A DNA stretch of 64,000 nucleotides from a bacterium (GTDB lineage: Bacteria; Patescibacteriota; Minisyncoccia; Phycocordibacterales; UBA918). A program made the position numbers and the translations under genes. The number at the start of each line of letters is the position of its first letter. Within the stretch, counting starts at the first letter, position 1. Location of the stretch: the NCBI GenBank assembly GCA_027487145.1, contig JAIYEC010000070.1:1-64000 (forward strand). The letters run 5' to 3'. The notes under the pieces are model-generated. The model did not search any database. It was given only the letters and a program-made list of their open reading frames with translations, and was not told where the DNA came from. Below are positions 9,149-16,358 of the stretch, in pieces.

Positions 9149-9724
9149 ATGGCCGTCTTATCTTATAACGAAATAACTCTTAAGAAAGTGATCCTTCACG
9201 AAGGTGAGCCATATCTTGTAGTAGCATCTCACGTATTCCGCAAACAACAGCGAAAGCCGGTTAATATCACCAAATTAAAAGGTTTGAAGTCTGGTCGAGT
9301 ACTTGAAGTCACCTTCCATCAAAACGAAACGGTTGAAGAAGCTGATATGGAAACTCGAACAGTGACTTTTATCTACCGTAAGCCGGGCGAATATTGGTTC
9401 CATACTGCCGGAAAAGCGGCTGAGCGGTTTGCACTCTCTGAAGAGCTGGTTGGTGACCAAGGACGCTTCCTGAAAGAACGTACTGACATCGACGCGATTG
9501 TTTTTGATGATGAAGTGATTGGCCTTAAGATGCCGATTAAGATGGAACTCAAGGTAAAAGAAGCGATGGACGCGGTAAAGGGCAATACTTCAAGTGGCGC
9601 CTTAAAAGAAGTTACGCTGGAGACTGGCGCAACGATTATGGCTCCGATGTTCATTAATGCCGGTGACATCATTAGTGTTAATACCGAAACAGGAGATTAC
9701 TCAGAACGAATTGAGAAAGCATAA
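9149..9724 (+). CDS. efp: Translation elongation factor P
   Basis: A 191-aa, three-domain EF-P that rescues ribosomes stalled at proline runs. The KOW-like N-domain, the OB-fold middle domain (about 70-130) and the C-terminal OB-fold ending ETGDYSERI are recognisable. The tip loop of domain I, normally PGKG with the modified lysine or arginine, reads RKQQRKPVNITKLKG here. The modification site is therefore divergent, and the target residue is unclear (R or K). No modification gene (epmA, earP, ymfI) is in the window. The terminator follows closely. Confidence 0.93.
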   Translation: MAVLSYNEITLKKVILHEGEPYLVVASHVFRKQQRKPVNITKLKGLKSGRVLEVTFHQNETVEEADMETRTVTFIYRKPGEYWFHTAGKAAERFALSEELVGDQGRFLKERTDIDAIVFDDEVIGLKMPIKMELKVKEAMDAVKGNTSSGALKEVTLETGATIMAPMFINAGDIISVNTETGDYSERIEKA

Positions 9725-9738
9725 TAACTTATATAGTG

Positions 9739-9769
9739 AAAGGCCGCGCGGTATAGCGCGGCCTTTTTT
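9739..9769. terminator. Bidirectional terminator after efp
   Basis: GGCCGCGC and GCGCGGCC arms with A- and T-runs on either side. It sits between efp and the convergent small gene. Confidence 0.85.
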
Positions 9770-9790
9770 GCAGAAAGGAAAATGAATCTG

Positions 9791-9943
9791 TTATGGGAAC
9801 AAATTGATTTTCCCTTCCACTTCAAGAACATAAAGAATGAACGCCTCCACTCCGAAAATAAAGATTGAAATACCTATCTGAATAGCCCAAAATTGCCAGT
9901 CAGGATTACTCTTACTGAAGATATTTTTAAACTTATTTCTCAC
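9791..9943 (-). CDS. Small single-TM protein (50 aa)
   Basis: A GTG-initiated reading frame of 50 aa with a perfect AAGGAGA Shine-Dalgarno about 6 nt upstream. The product has a polar N-terminus with FSKSNPDWQFW, one TM helix at about 20-40 and a short C-terminal tail. It is bracketed by hairpin terminators on both sides, as expected for a real transcription unit. Function unknown. Confidence 0.7.
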   Translation of the reverse strand: MRNKFKNIFSKSNPDWQFWAIQIGISIFIFGVEAFILYVLEVEGKINLFP

Positions 9944-9994
9944 AAGAATCTCCTTCCGGCAAGAATTTAAACAAATTTTATATTTAAAGTCAAA

Positions 9995-10026
9995 AAGGGC
10001 CGGCGCGATAGCGCCGGCTTTTCTTT
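9995..10026. terminator. Bidirectional terminator
   Basis: GCCGGCGC-GATA-GCGCCGGC stem flanked by A-run and T-rich stretch. It ends the minus-strand pair at 10045-10390. Confidence 0.8.
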
Positions 10027-10044
10027 TACCTCATGTCCTTGTTT

Positions 10045-10254
10045 TCACCACCAGGGCCCACAGCTCTCAAAAATGAGAATACTCGCTAGGGTGGTAACGA
10101 CCACAATGAGGATCACCCACCCAAACACGGACATTCTTCGATTATCCCCGTCTCTTTCCCTCTCCTCTATAGCAAGAATTTCTGGCGGTATCTCTATCTT
10201 AGAAAATCGATCTCTTTCGCGAAGATAAAAGACGTTGGTTTCATTATCAGACAC
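10045..10254 (-). CDS. Small single-TM protein (69 aa)
   Basis: A GTG start preceded by an AGGAGGGG ribosome-binding site at normal spacing. The 69-aa product has a charged cytoplasmic N-terminus (ERERDGDNRR) and one C-terminal TM helix (about 44-63), so it is tail-anchored-like and ends CGPWW. It lies 13 nt after the 40-aa gene, so the two form an operon. Unknown function. Confidence 0.65.
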   Translation of the reverse strand: MSDNETNVFYLRERDRFSKIEIPPEILAIEERERDGDNRRMSVFGWVILIVVVTTLASILIFESCGPWW

Positions 10255-10267
10255 GACACTCCCCTCC

Positions 10268-10390
10268 TCAAATGAGTCGTATGAATAAAATGATAACAGA
10301 CGCCAAGACGATACCCGGAATCGCGATGACTTCCGGATACAGCTTTGTGGTGCTGGCAGGCTCGAAATCAGGCGGTTTTTGGAACTCCAT
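10268..10390 (-). CDS. Small single-TM protein (40 aa)
   Basis: An ATG frame of 40 aa with a purine-rich GGAGAAGGGAGAG site upstream. The polar N-terminus (EFQKPPDFEPAST) is followed by one TM helix (about 21-39). It is the first gene of a two-gene operon of tail-anchored mini-proteins. Unknown function. Confidence 0.6.
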   Translation of the reverse strand: MEFQKPPDFEPASTTKLYPEVIAIPGIVLASVIILFIRLI

Positions 10391-10436
10391 GGTCACTCTC
10401 CCTTCTCCATAATTAGGGTAGCATGCTGTGAGAAAA

Positions 10437-10478
10437 AGAAAAGAGCGGACACCAAAGGTGTCCGCTCTTTTCTTTTTT
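10437..10478. terminator. Terminator of the rpsF-ssb-rpsR operon
   Basis: AAGAGCGGACACC/GGTGTCCGCTCTT stem with a 3-nt loop, A-run on one side and T-run on the other; it lies just beyond the rpsR stop. Confidence 0.9.
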
Positions 10479-10481
10479 TGA

Positions 10482-10682
10482 TTAGTGCTTGATGTATGGC
10501 ATGAGGGCCATGAAGCGTGCTCGCTTGATAGCGGTTGCGAAGTTTCGCTGTCCCTTGGCTGTCATACGAGTACGACGACGGCTCATCATACGAGCGTGTG
10601 GGTTCACATGAGCTCCAAGACGAACGATGTCTTTGTAGTCGATGTGATTGTTTAGGGTAGAAGTTTTAGTTGTTTCTGTCAT
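10482..10682 (-). CDS. rpsR: 30S ribosomal protein bS18
   Basis: A 66-aa S18 with the family core DYKDIVRLGAHVNPHARMM and RRRTRMTAKGQRNFATAIKRAR, which binds 16S rRNA beside S6. It is the third gene of rpsF-ssb-rpsR, the conserved bacterial order. It is separated from ssb by a 155-nt spacer that folds into a long stem-loop. Length is normal for a short S18. Confidence 0.95.
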   Translation of the reverse strand: MTETTKTSTLNNHIDYKDIVRLGAHVNPHARMMSRRRTRMTAKGQRNFATAIKRARFMALMPYIKH

Positions 10683-10717
10683 ATAGGTTTTTAGGTTTCT
10701 AGTAAAAATATTTCAGA

Positions 10718-10842
10718 TTTCTAGAGTAAAGATGACCAAGATACGCGGAGCGGAAGCAAAATAATCTGAATGGGACCAAAGTCCAGTGAAGGTTATTTTG
10801 CGTACTGCGACAAAGTAGATTGGTTATATTTTACTCTAGAAA
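10718..10842 (-). promoter_or_regulatory. Large stem-loop in the ssb-rpsR spacer
   Basis: TTTCTAGAGTAAA at 10718-10730 pairs exactly with 10830-10842 (13 bp). Inside, GCAAAATAA at 10756-10764 pairs with 10793-10801, and GGAC-CAAA-GTCC forms an apical hairpin. The right arm includes the ssb stop codon. It may control relative expression or processing between ssb and rpsR. Confidence 0.65.
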
Positions 10843-11279
10843 GGGATGTCCTCGGGGTTAATTTCTTCTTCTGGATAGTCAGGAAGCGCCGGAGCTCGGT
10901 TATCATCCTGTGGGTTGTTCCCAACCGGAGCAGGACTTGGAGCGCCACCGCCACTACTCTTTGGACCAAATTGTACTCGATCAGCTACGATTTCAGTGCG
11001 GTACTGCTTCTGGCCATCCTTGTCCCAACTACGAGTCTGGAGACGACCTTCTACGTATACACCGCTTCCCTTAGTAAGCCACTTGGCTGACGTTTCAGCC
11101 TGCTTTCCGAATACCACGACATTGTGATAATCAGTGTTCTCCTGTCGCTTGCCATCACGGTCTACATAGACACGATTAGTTGCAATTGAAAGTGAACATA
11201 CTTGCATCCCGCTTGGGAGGGCTTTCATTTCGGGATCACGGGTGAGGTTCCCGTACACCATAGCTTTATTGAGGTACAT
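10836..11279 (-). CDS. ssb: Single-stranded DNA-binding protein
   Basis: A 147-aa SSB with an N-terminal OB fold (MYLNKAMVYGNLTRDPE at the start, SIATNRVYVDRDGKRQENTDYH, WLTKGSGVYVEGRLQTRSW). A Pro/Gly/Asn-rich linker follows, and an acidic tip ending PEDIPF that recruits repair proteins. It lies between rpsF and rpsR in the usual order, 29 nt after rpsF. Confidence 0.96.
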   Translation of the reverse strand: MYLNKAMVYGNLTRDPEMKALPSGMQVCSLSIATNRVYVDRDGKRQENTDYHNVVVFGKQAETSAKWLTKGSGVYVEGRLQTRSWDKDGQKQYRTEIVADRVQFGPKSSGGGAPSPAPVGNNPQDDNRAPALPDYPEEEINPEDIPF

Positions 11280-11308
11280 AAGAAGAGAAATTAGTTAGTA
11301 TGAAGAGA

Positions 11309-11833
11309 TTATACCGTTTCTTCTTCAGTGTCGCCATCTTGAGCAACCACCTCAGTTTCTTCAGCTTCTCCTTCTTCTACGGCTACCTCAGCTACTTCTT
11401 CAAGGACAATTGTTTCTACCTTTCGATCTGCAATTGCAGGGTGGAAAAGAAACGGATTAGCTTCTTCTACCTTGGTGAGACGGATGATGAGGTGACGAAG
11501 GATTTCCTTTGTTCCCTCAACTGACTCGGTAATTTCAGCAATTTTGTCTGGAGTAACGGTAAAACGGACCCAGCCGAAGTACGCGCTACTAAACTTTCGG
11601 TTACGACCTTCAAGGAATTTTACGATTTCGTACGCAAGATCGAATCGAGCTGGCGCTTCCTCTGAAGTAACCTGGCCACCAACTGTGGTGATAGCTGCTT
11701 TGATACGGCCAAAGACGGCTGACACTTCCCCTTCAGCAACCGTTGGAAGTACGTGGAAGGCTAGTTCGTAGGACATGAGATCTTTCTCAACTCCTGCGAC
11801 AGCCTCGGCTGCTGGCATATTTGTATCTGTCAT
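11309..11833 (-). CDS. rpsF: 30S ribosomal protein bS6, with extensions
   Basis: A 174-aa protein, much longer than the usual 95-130 aa. The S6 fold lies at about 18-125 (YELAFHVLPT, then IKAAITTVGGQ, then RFDLAYEI, then FGWVRFTV). A 17-aa N-terminal extension and a C-terminal acidic tail of about 45 residues rich in E and V are added. First gene of the rpsF-ssb-rpsR operon. The upstream RNA contains a GGCCCGTT...GGGTTCGCCCGCC stretch that could be an S6:S18 autoregulatory leader, but I could not confirm the fold. Confidence 0.9.
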   Translation of the reverse strand: MTDTNMPAAEAVAGVEKDLMSYELAFHVLPTVAEGEVSAVFGRIKAAITTVGGQVTSEEAPARFDLAYEIVKFLEGRNRKFSSAYFGWVRFTVTPDKIAEITESVEGTKEILRHLIIRLTKVEEANPFLFHPAIADRKVETIVLEEVAEVAVEEGEAEETEVVAQDGDTEEETV

Positions 11834-11937
11834 TATGTTTTGTTTATGGCGGGCGAACCCTCCAACTTGTAACGGGCCAAATCTACCACAAATACCAACC
11901 TATATCAAGGTTTTTGAACGTGGTACACTTATGGTGT

Positions 11938-12858
11938 ATGAAGCGTGTATCAGTTAGTTCTCGCAATAGCATAATTGTCCTTTTATCGGCCCTTTTAGCC
12001 CTTTTAGCCTTCGTTTTGTGGCGGCAAGACGATCTCCAGCAAGCCAGAATAAACGCACTTGAAGCAGAACGAGATACTCTCAAAACTGAGCTAGCTTCAA
12101 GTACTGTTGCTGCAAGTAGCACCATTACAGCGCTTCAAGCAGAGCTTTTTACCCTTAAAGAGGAGTATGGTCTCTTAAGTGAAGACTACTCTGGTGAACT
12201 TGATCGAAACAATGACTTCCAAAAGCAAATCAGGACCATCAGTCGGACTGTCGGCGTGCTCGATAAGCTCTCAAAAACAGATGAAGAGCTTTTGCAAAAG
12301 TACTCAAAAGTATACTTCTTAAATGAACACTACGTGCCTGAGTCTCTCGCACAAATTGAGAACGAATGGAAATACACTGAGACAAAAGATTTGAAGCTCC
12401 ACTCAAAGGTAATCCCCTTTTTCAATGATATGGTAAAAGACGCCAAAGCTGACGGGGTTGATTTGTGGGTAGTGTCTGCCTACCGATCATTTGGTGATCA
12501 GGCGGTGCTTAAGGGTCAATACCTGACTACATATGGTAGTGGAGCCAATGCCTTCTCGGCCGATCAAGGCTTCTCTGAACATCAACTTGGGACAACTCTC
12601 GACTTTACTACAAAAGGTCTCGGGGGTGGACTTGAAGGGTTTGGCGACACCCCAGCCTTTTTGTGGCTGAAAGAAAATGCTCATAAGTACGGCTTTGTCA
12701 TGTCTTACCCGCCAAATAACTCCTTCTACCAATACGAACCTTGGCACTGGCGGTTTGTTGGCCAAAAGCTAGCCAAAGACATGCATAGTAGTGGTGCCTT
12801 CTTCTACGACTGGGACCAGCGAAAGATTGATGGGTATCTGGTGAATATATTCGATTAG
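11938..12858 (+). CDS. LdcB/VanY-family D-Ala-D-Ala (or L,D) carboxypeptidase
   Basis: A peptidoglycan-trimming metallopeptidase of 306 aa. The start at 11938 puts an N-terminal signal anchor (about 10-27) first; further upstream codons run into the rpsF leader. A coiled coil (about 32-75) follows, then the peptidase M15B domain. Zinc ligands are visible in SEHQLGTTLD (SxHxxGxxxD) and EPWHWR. It acts in the envelope. It is divergent from rpsF and ends at a hairpin terminator. Confidence 0.88.
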   Translation: MKRVSVSSRNSIIVLLSALLALLAFVLWRQDDLQQARINALEAERDTLKTELASSTVAASSTITALQAELFTLKEEYGLLSEDYSGELDRNNDFQKQIRTISRTVGVLDKLSKTDEELLQKYSKVYFLNEHYVPESLAQIENEWKYTETKDLKLHSKVIPFFNDMVKDAKADGVDLWVVSAYRSFGDQAVLKGQYLTTYGSGANAFSADQGFSEHQLGTTLDFTTKGLGGGLEGFGDTPAFLWLKENAHKYGFVMSYPPNNSFYQYEPWHWRFVGQKLAKDMHSSGAFFYDWDQRKIDGYLVNIFD

Positions 12859-12870
12859 CACATATAAATA

Positions 12871-12897
12871 GCCGGGACGCAAAGCGTCCCGGCTTCT
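12871..12897 (+). terminator. Terminator after the VanY-type gene
   Basis: GCCGGGACGC and GCGTCCCGGC arms followed by TTCTTT. Confidence 0.8.
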
Positions 12898-12898
12898 T

Positions 12899-13180
12899 TC
12901 ATCCTGCAAAATCAACCTCATCGCGGTAACGAATGGCGTCATCTGGTTCAGCATAGTCATACCAAAGACAATGATCAGTTGGATCCTCGCTGTCACAATA
13001 AGCACATTCGCCTTCCGGACAGAGATCTTCCCCCCATACCACATACCGTCCATCGAGACGCTGTATCATGTGTGGACCATCATGTCCTTCCGGACGCATG
13101 CAGGGTAAGGAGAGTTTACTCTCGGGTGAACTGTCGAGAACGTCGGTTCTACATACCAAAATTCCACACGTCTTCGTCAT
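12899..13180 (-). CDS. Cys/Asp-rich hypothetical protein
   Basis: A 93-aa protein. The ATG at 13180 was chosen because a GAGGAGA ribosome-binding site lies 7 nt before it. It has seven cysteines and several histidines, including CPEGECAYC, which could bind metal, and is acidic at the C-terminus. It is the second gene of a two-gene operon, 11 nt after the 53-aa gene. No family recognised. Confidence 0.55.
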   Translation of the reverse strand: MTKTCGILVCRTDVLDSSPESKLSLPCMRPEGHDGPHMIQRLDGRYVVWGEDLCPEGECAYCDSEDPTDHCLWYDYAEPDDAIRYRDEVDFAG

Positions 13181-13191
13181 CACAGTTCTCC

Positions 13192-13353
13192 TCACAAAGG
13201 TTGGCCAAACCTGTCTCGAACAAGTGCGCCTGCTTCATCGACATAGTATCCTCTGTCGTTACAGAAACGTACACCTTGTTTTTTTGCTGCCTCTTGATTG
13301 GTAAAGTATTGCGGCGAAAAGTCTGGATCTAACTCTGTTTTAGGTTCAGACAT
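13192..13353 (-). CDS. Small hypothetical protein (53 aa)
   Basis: An ATG frame of 53 aa with a GGAAGG ribosome-binding site. The soluble, charged product contains FTNQEAAKKQGVRF and GYYVDEAGALVRDRFG, suggesting a short helix and beta-hairpin. Its stop codon lies next to the ribosome-binding site of the following gene, which suggests translational coupling. Unknown function. Confidence 0.6.
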   Translation of the reverse strand: MSEPKTELDPDFSPQYFTNQEAAKKQGVRFCNDRGYYVDEAGALVRDRFGQPL

Positions 13354-13391
13354 AAAAACCTTCCTTTCTTATTTTACCCTATCAAGAAAGA

Positions 13392-13417
13392 ACGACGCTG
13401 GCTATAGCCAGCGTCGT
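13392..13417. terminator. 26-bp perfect palindrome
   Basis: ACGACGCTGGCTATAGCCAGCGTCGT is perfectly self-complementary; flanks are A-rich. It probably terminates the 13461-13841 gene or acts bidirectionally. The T-run is weak. Confidence 0.55.
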
Positions 13418-13460
13418 AAATGGGCAATCGCATATTTAAGAGCTTTTAAATCTCCCCACG

Positions 13461-13841
13461 CTATCGCCCGATTGATCGGACCGCCGGTATAATCACGAAC
13501 CAAAACAAAAGCAATGCCGTGTTTTTTACAAAGTTTGCGCTTTTTTCAATACGGTCCGTTGCTCGGGCGCAAAACTCTTCCAACTGAGCAGCAGAAGGTT
13601 TGTGGAATTTTCGATACATTCTAACGCCTCGCTGCGTTACCTGTACTGGAAATATCTGACTATCTCTAGGCATTTTCACCCAGAAGTCTATTCCACCAGA
13701 GTCTTCTCGTCTGGTTGCTGGTATGACATACCCTCGTCTCATTTTGAGATTGTTGCGACTTCGACTCAATCGAAAGCCGTGGTAAAGCAACGACGAAACA
13801 AAAATTGACTCCCGTTGAGGGAGCTTTCGATGAATACTCAT
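13461..13841 (-). CDS. Hypothetical protein, possible nuclease-like core
   Basis: A 126-aa protein preceded by a GGAGGG site. The middle part, GGIDFWVKMP then FPVQVTQRG, has the D...(E/Q)xT spacing of a PD-(D/E)xK nuclease-like fold, but the evidence is a short motif only. A C-terminal hydrophobic helix (about 108-120) may anchor it to the membrane. It lies 20 nt downstream of tatD on the same strand, so the pair may be cotranscribed. Confidence 0.5.
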   Translation of the reverse strand: MSIHRKLPQRESIFVSSLLYHGFRLSRSRNNLKMRRGYVIPATRREDSGGIDFWVKMPRDSQIFPVQVTQRGVRMYRKFHKPSAAQLEEFCARATDRIEKSANFVKNTALLLFWFVIIPAVRSIGR

Positions 13842-13861
13842 CACTCCCTCCAGAAATCTAA

Positions 13862-14719
13862 CTATCTGTCTATGTTATACACCCGTCTAGCGTTTTGTAG
13901 AAGCTGGTTACGCACTGTCTCCTCATCCTCATTGCGGATAGCGGCGATGGTTTCGTACACTTCTTCTACCATCCACGGTTCGGCTCGTTTGCCACGGTGT
14001 GGTATTGGGGCTACGTAGGGACAGTCGGTCTCCCCGTGGATGCGATCTAACGGCAACGCTCGCACGAGCTCTTCATATACCTTCGCGAAGGTAATCACGC
14101 CAGTAAATGACACGGTACCACCCAGTTCAAAAAACTTTTCCGCTTCCATCACTGTGCCAGCATAGAAGTGAACATTAAATGGCACCTTGGCGTATTGCTT
14201 GAGTGTCTCATACACGTCGACGTAGACACTACGTCCCGTTGGACTCTCCTCCCCCGGTTTTGGGTTACGGGTATGAATCATGAGTGGTAACTCATGTTCA
14301 TTTGCGAACTGTATCTGAGCGATAAAGTTTTCTTCTTGAGTCGCGAAGCTATCTGGTGTGGTGTGCCAATAATCAAATCCACATTCTCCAACTCCTACTA
14401 CTTTCGGTTGCTTCACAAGCTCTTCATAAAACGCTTTATTAAACGATTCACCCTTGCTAGTAAATGGCTTGGCGCCTTCACCCGTCTCCTCTTCATCGTG
14501 TCGTCCTGGCACTGTCTGGATCGGATGCAGTCCGATAATCGCATACATGTGCTCGTACCGCTGCGCGAGCTCTACCGCTTTTGCACTCGTTGATTCTTTT
14601 GTTCCGACATTAATGACTGCCACACCGCGGTCGGCACAGTCTTTGGCTACTGCTTCAACATCCTCAGCAAAGGCAGAAAGGTTTAAATGCGCGTGGGTGT
14701 CGATGTATTTTGCTTTCAT
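13862..14719 (-). CDS. tatD: TatD-family metal-dependent deoxyribonuclease
   Basis: A 285-aa TIM-barrel hydrolase. Metal ligands are visible in DTHAHLN near residue 7, GECGFDYW, the mid-protein HTRNPK, NVHFYAG and GETDCPYVAP. The family trims DNA 3' ends in repair and possibly D-aminoacyl-tRNA. A weak AGGTG-type site precedes the start. A perfect palindrome (14764-14785) lies upstream, at the end of the preceding gene. Confidence 0.92.
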   Translation of the reverse strand: MKAKYIDTHAHLNLSAFAEDVEAVAKDCADRGVAVINVGTKESTSAKAVELAQRYEHMYAIIGLHPIQTVPGRHDEEETGEGAKPFTSKGESFNKAFYEELVKQPKVVGVGECGFDYWHTTPDSFATQEENFIAQIQFANEHELPLMIHTRNPKPGEESPTGRSVYVDVYETLKQYAKVPFNVHFYAGTVMEAEKFFELGGTVSFTGVITFAKVYEELVRALPLDRIHGETDCPYVAPIPHRGKRAEPWMVEEVYETIAAIRNEDEETVRNQLLQNARRVYNIDR

Positions 14720-14781
14720 AAATCACCTAATCCTCTAAACATATCACACTCAACTCTTGTTTTATAGTACGGTTAACCGTA

Positions 14782-15331
14782 CTATTTAGGTTTAAGGAAG
14801 GAATTGATACGTAGTTCGTAGTCAGAGAATGCAAGGTAATCATGATTGTCCCCTGATAAGGTTTCTAAGCTAATCGAAGATGCAAACATTGCAGTCTTTT
14901 CTCTTACTACATCATAGAGTGCAGTAGGATCATTGTCATTATGAAATGCCAGTGTAGCCACCGTAAAATCTTTAAGGAGCGACCACCCATCTTTAGACAG
15001 GTCATCAGCCACAATACTTAGTGGCATTCCAAAAAAGACACATTTCGTTGGCTGGATAACACCTCCGGTAACAGCTTTTAAAGCTAAAATCGTACCGATA
15101 GATTTTGCAAAAAATAAACCATTCACTTCCCTCGCCGACACCGTCTTCTTCAACAATTTTTTTGATTTTTTCTAATTCAGCCTCAAAATTAATATTCTTT
15201 TCCTCGGTAGCCCAATGGTCATAGTGAATAAAAAATACGTTATCAAATTGGTTATCAAAATGTTCAACACATGATTCACCCCACACTTGATTTCTCTTAC
15301 TCCCTCCGGCTAAGACTAGTAGTTTTTTCAT
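14782..15331 (-). pseudogene. Alpha/beta-hydrolase-like gene split by a frameshift
   Basis: Two overlapping frames join into one protein of about 183 aa. The first begins KKLLVLAGGSKRNQVWG and reads to EGSEWFIF. The second supplies AKSIGTILALKAV, the nucleophile elbow (AKSIG, a GxSxG variant), and the C-terminal part with the acid and HD residues. The junction is a run of six A (15109-15114, U6 in the mRNA); removing one base restores the frame. It may be a real mutation, a sequencing error or programmed slippage. Confidence 0.7.
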
Positions 15332-15334
15332 GAC

Positions 15335-15520
15335 TTAAAAATTATGCTTAATCCACCATCTTTTGATAAAAGGAAGTGAAAGTGTTGAGAGAAGATATCC
15401 TCCGGTTGGAACTAAGGCATTAATAAAAGGTTCACTCACACCGATACGATACATAAATAAAACAGCTACAGTATAGGTTACTCCTGCAACTAATCCTCTT
15501 CTTGTCTTACTTACCTCCAT
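15335..15520 (-). CDS. Small membrane protein (61 aa)
   Basis: The product has a basic N-terminus (SKTRRG) and two short hydrophobic stretches (about 10-25 and 34-50). It lies directly between the hydrolase and the MazG gene on the same strand, so it is probably part of that operon. No family recognised; the start codon is uncertain. Confidence 0.5.
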   Translation of the reverse strand: MEVSKTRRGLVAGVTYTVAVLFMYRIGVSEPFINALVPTGGYLLSTLSLPFIKRWWIKHNF

Positions 15521-15568
15521 GCCTTATCAAGTTCGACACGCTTATTTCGCTCTTGAATTTGTTTTAGT

Positions 15569-15961
15569 TCAGTTTCCATACAATTCTTCGTGGCGTTGTT
15601 TTAGTTCGACTTTTTGTTTGGTTTTGATAACATCCCACATATGTTCAGAAGTCTCGAGGAACGCTGGTGCACGCTGCGAGTACTTAGTGAGACCGTGCTC
15701 AATTACCGCCTCCGCACTTTCGATATACCCAGCGTGTTCAAGTTGTGCTAATACACACGCGTAGTCCCACACGATATCAGAGAGCTCATCTTCAAGATGA
15801 ACACTATTTTGTTCTTTTATTTCAGCACGCACTTCTTCAACTTCATCTTTGAGACCACCAAGATACTGTAAAGCAACTTCATCTGCTGGCCGGCCCTGAA
15901 GTGATGGGTTGTTACGAATATTTTCGCGAGCAATATTGAGAATGTCAGAAAAATTTTCCAT
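15569..15961 (-). CDS. MazG-like nucleotide pyrophosphohydrolase
   Basis: A 130-aa all-alpha NTP pyrophosphohydrolase. The Mg-binding motif is visible as DEVEEVRAEI followed by HLEDELSDIVWD (ExxE ... ExxD). The family hydrolyses noncanonical or excess nucleoside triphosphates to monophosphates. Its stop abuts the Nudix gene start (2-nt gap), matching a house-cleaning operon of MazG plus Nudix. Confidence 0.8.
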   Translation of the reverse strand: MENFSDILNIARENIRNNPSLQGRPADEVALQYLGGLKDEVEEVRAEIKEQNSVHLEDELSDIVWDYACVLAQLEHAGYIESAEAVIEHGLTKYSQRAPAFLETSEHMWDVIKTKQKVELKQRHEELYGN

Positions 15962-15963
15962 AT

Positions 15964-16356
15964 CTAAGTAATTAGATTATCGATAAAACCTTTTACTTCC
16001 ATGAGCTTATCTTGGGGCAAAAGCCTTTTGTCAGCTTCTTCAAAACTCAACCATTCCCCTCCGGCACCTTCAAGTACTTTGAATTCTTTGATTTCTGTTC
16101 GAAATAAATAAAAATATCTTTCTACTAAGATATCATCGAAATTAGTTACATCTAAAGCTAAAAATTCTATATCTGATTCCGCCAGTTTAATATCTAACTC
16201 TTCTTTTGTCTCTCTTAATATAGCCTCAAGTGGACTCTCTCCTTCTTCAATACTCCCTCCAAAAAATCCCCATGGTGGCAATTTGTGACCTGTGCGATCT
16301 TGGATGAAAATTTCACCTTCTGAGTTATACGGAACAAGTAGTGATTTTTTCTTCAT
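15964..16356 (-). CDS. Nudix hydrolase
   Basis: A 130-aa protein with an intact Nudix box (GGSIEEGESPLEAILRETKEEL, with REtkEE) at about 33-55. It would hydrolyse a nucleoside-diphosphate-linked substrate that cannot be named from sequence. It sits 2 nt after metG and 2 nt before the MazG gene, so all three are likely cotranscribed. Confidence 0.85.
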   Translation of the reverse strand: MKKKSLLVPYNSEGEIFIQDRTGHKLPPWGFFGGSIEEGESPLEAILRETKEELDIKLAESDIEFLALDVTNFDDILVERYFYLFRTEIKEFKVLEGAGGEWLSFEEADKRLLPQDKLMEVKGFIDNLIT

Positions 16357-16358
16357 AC

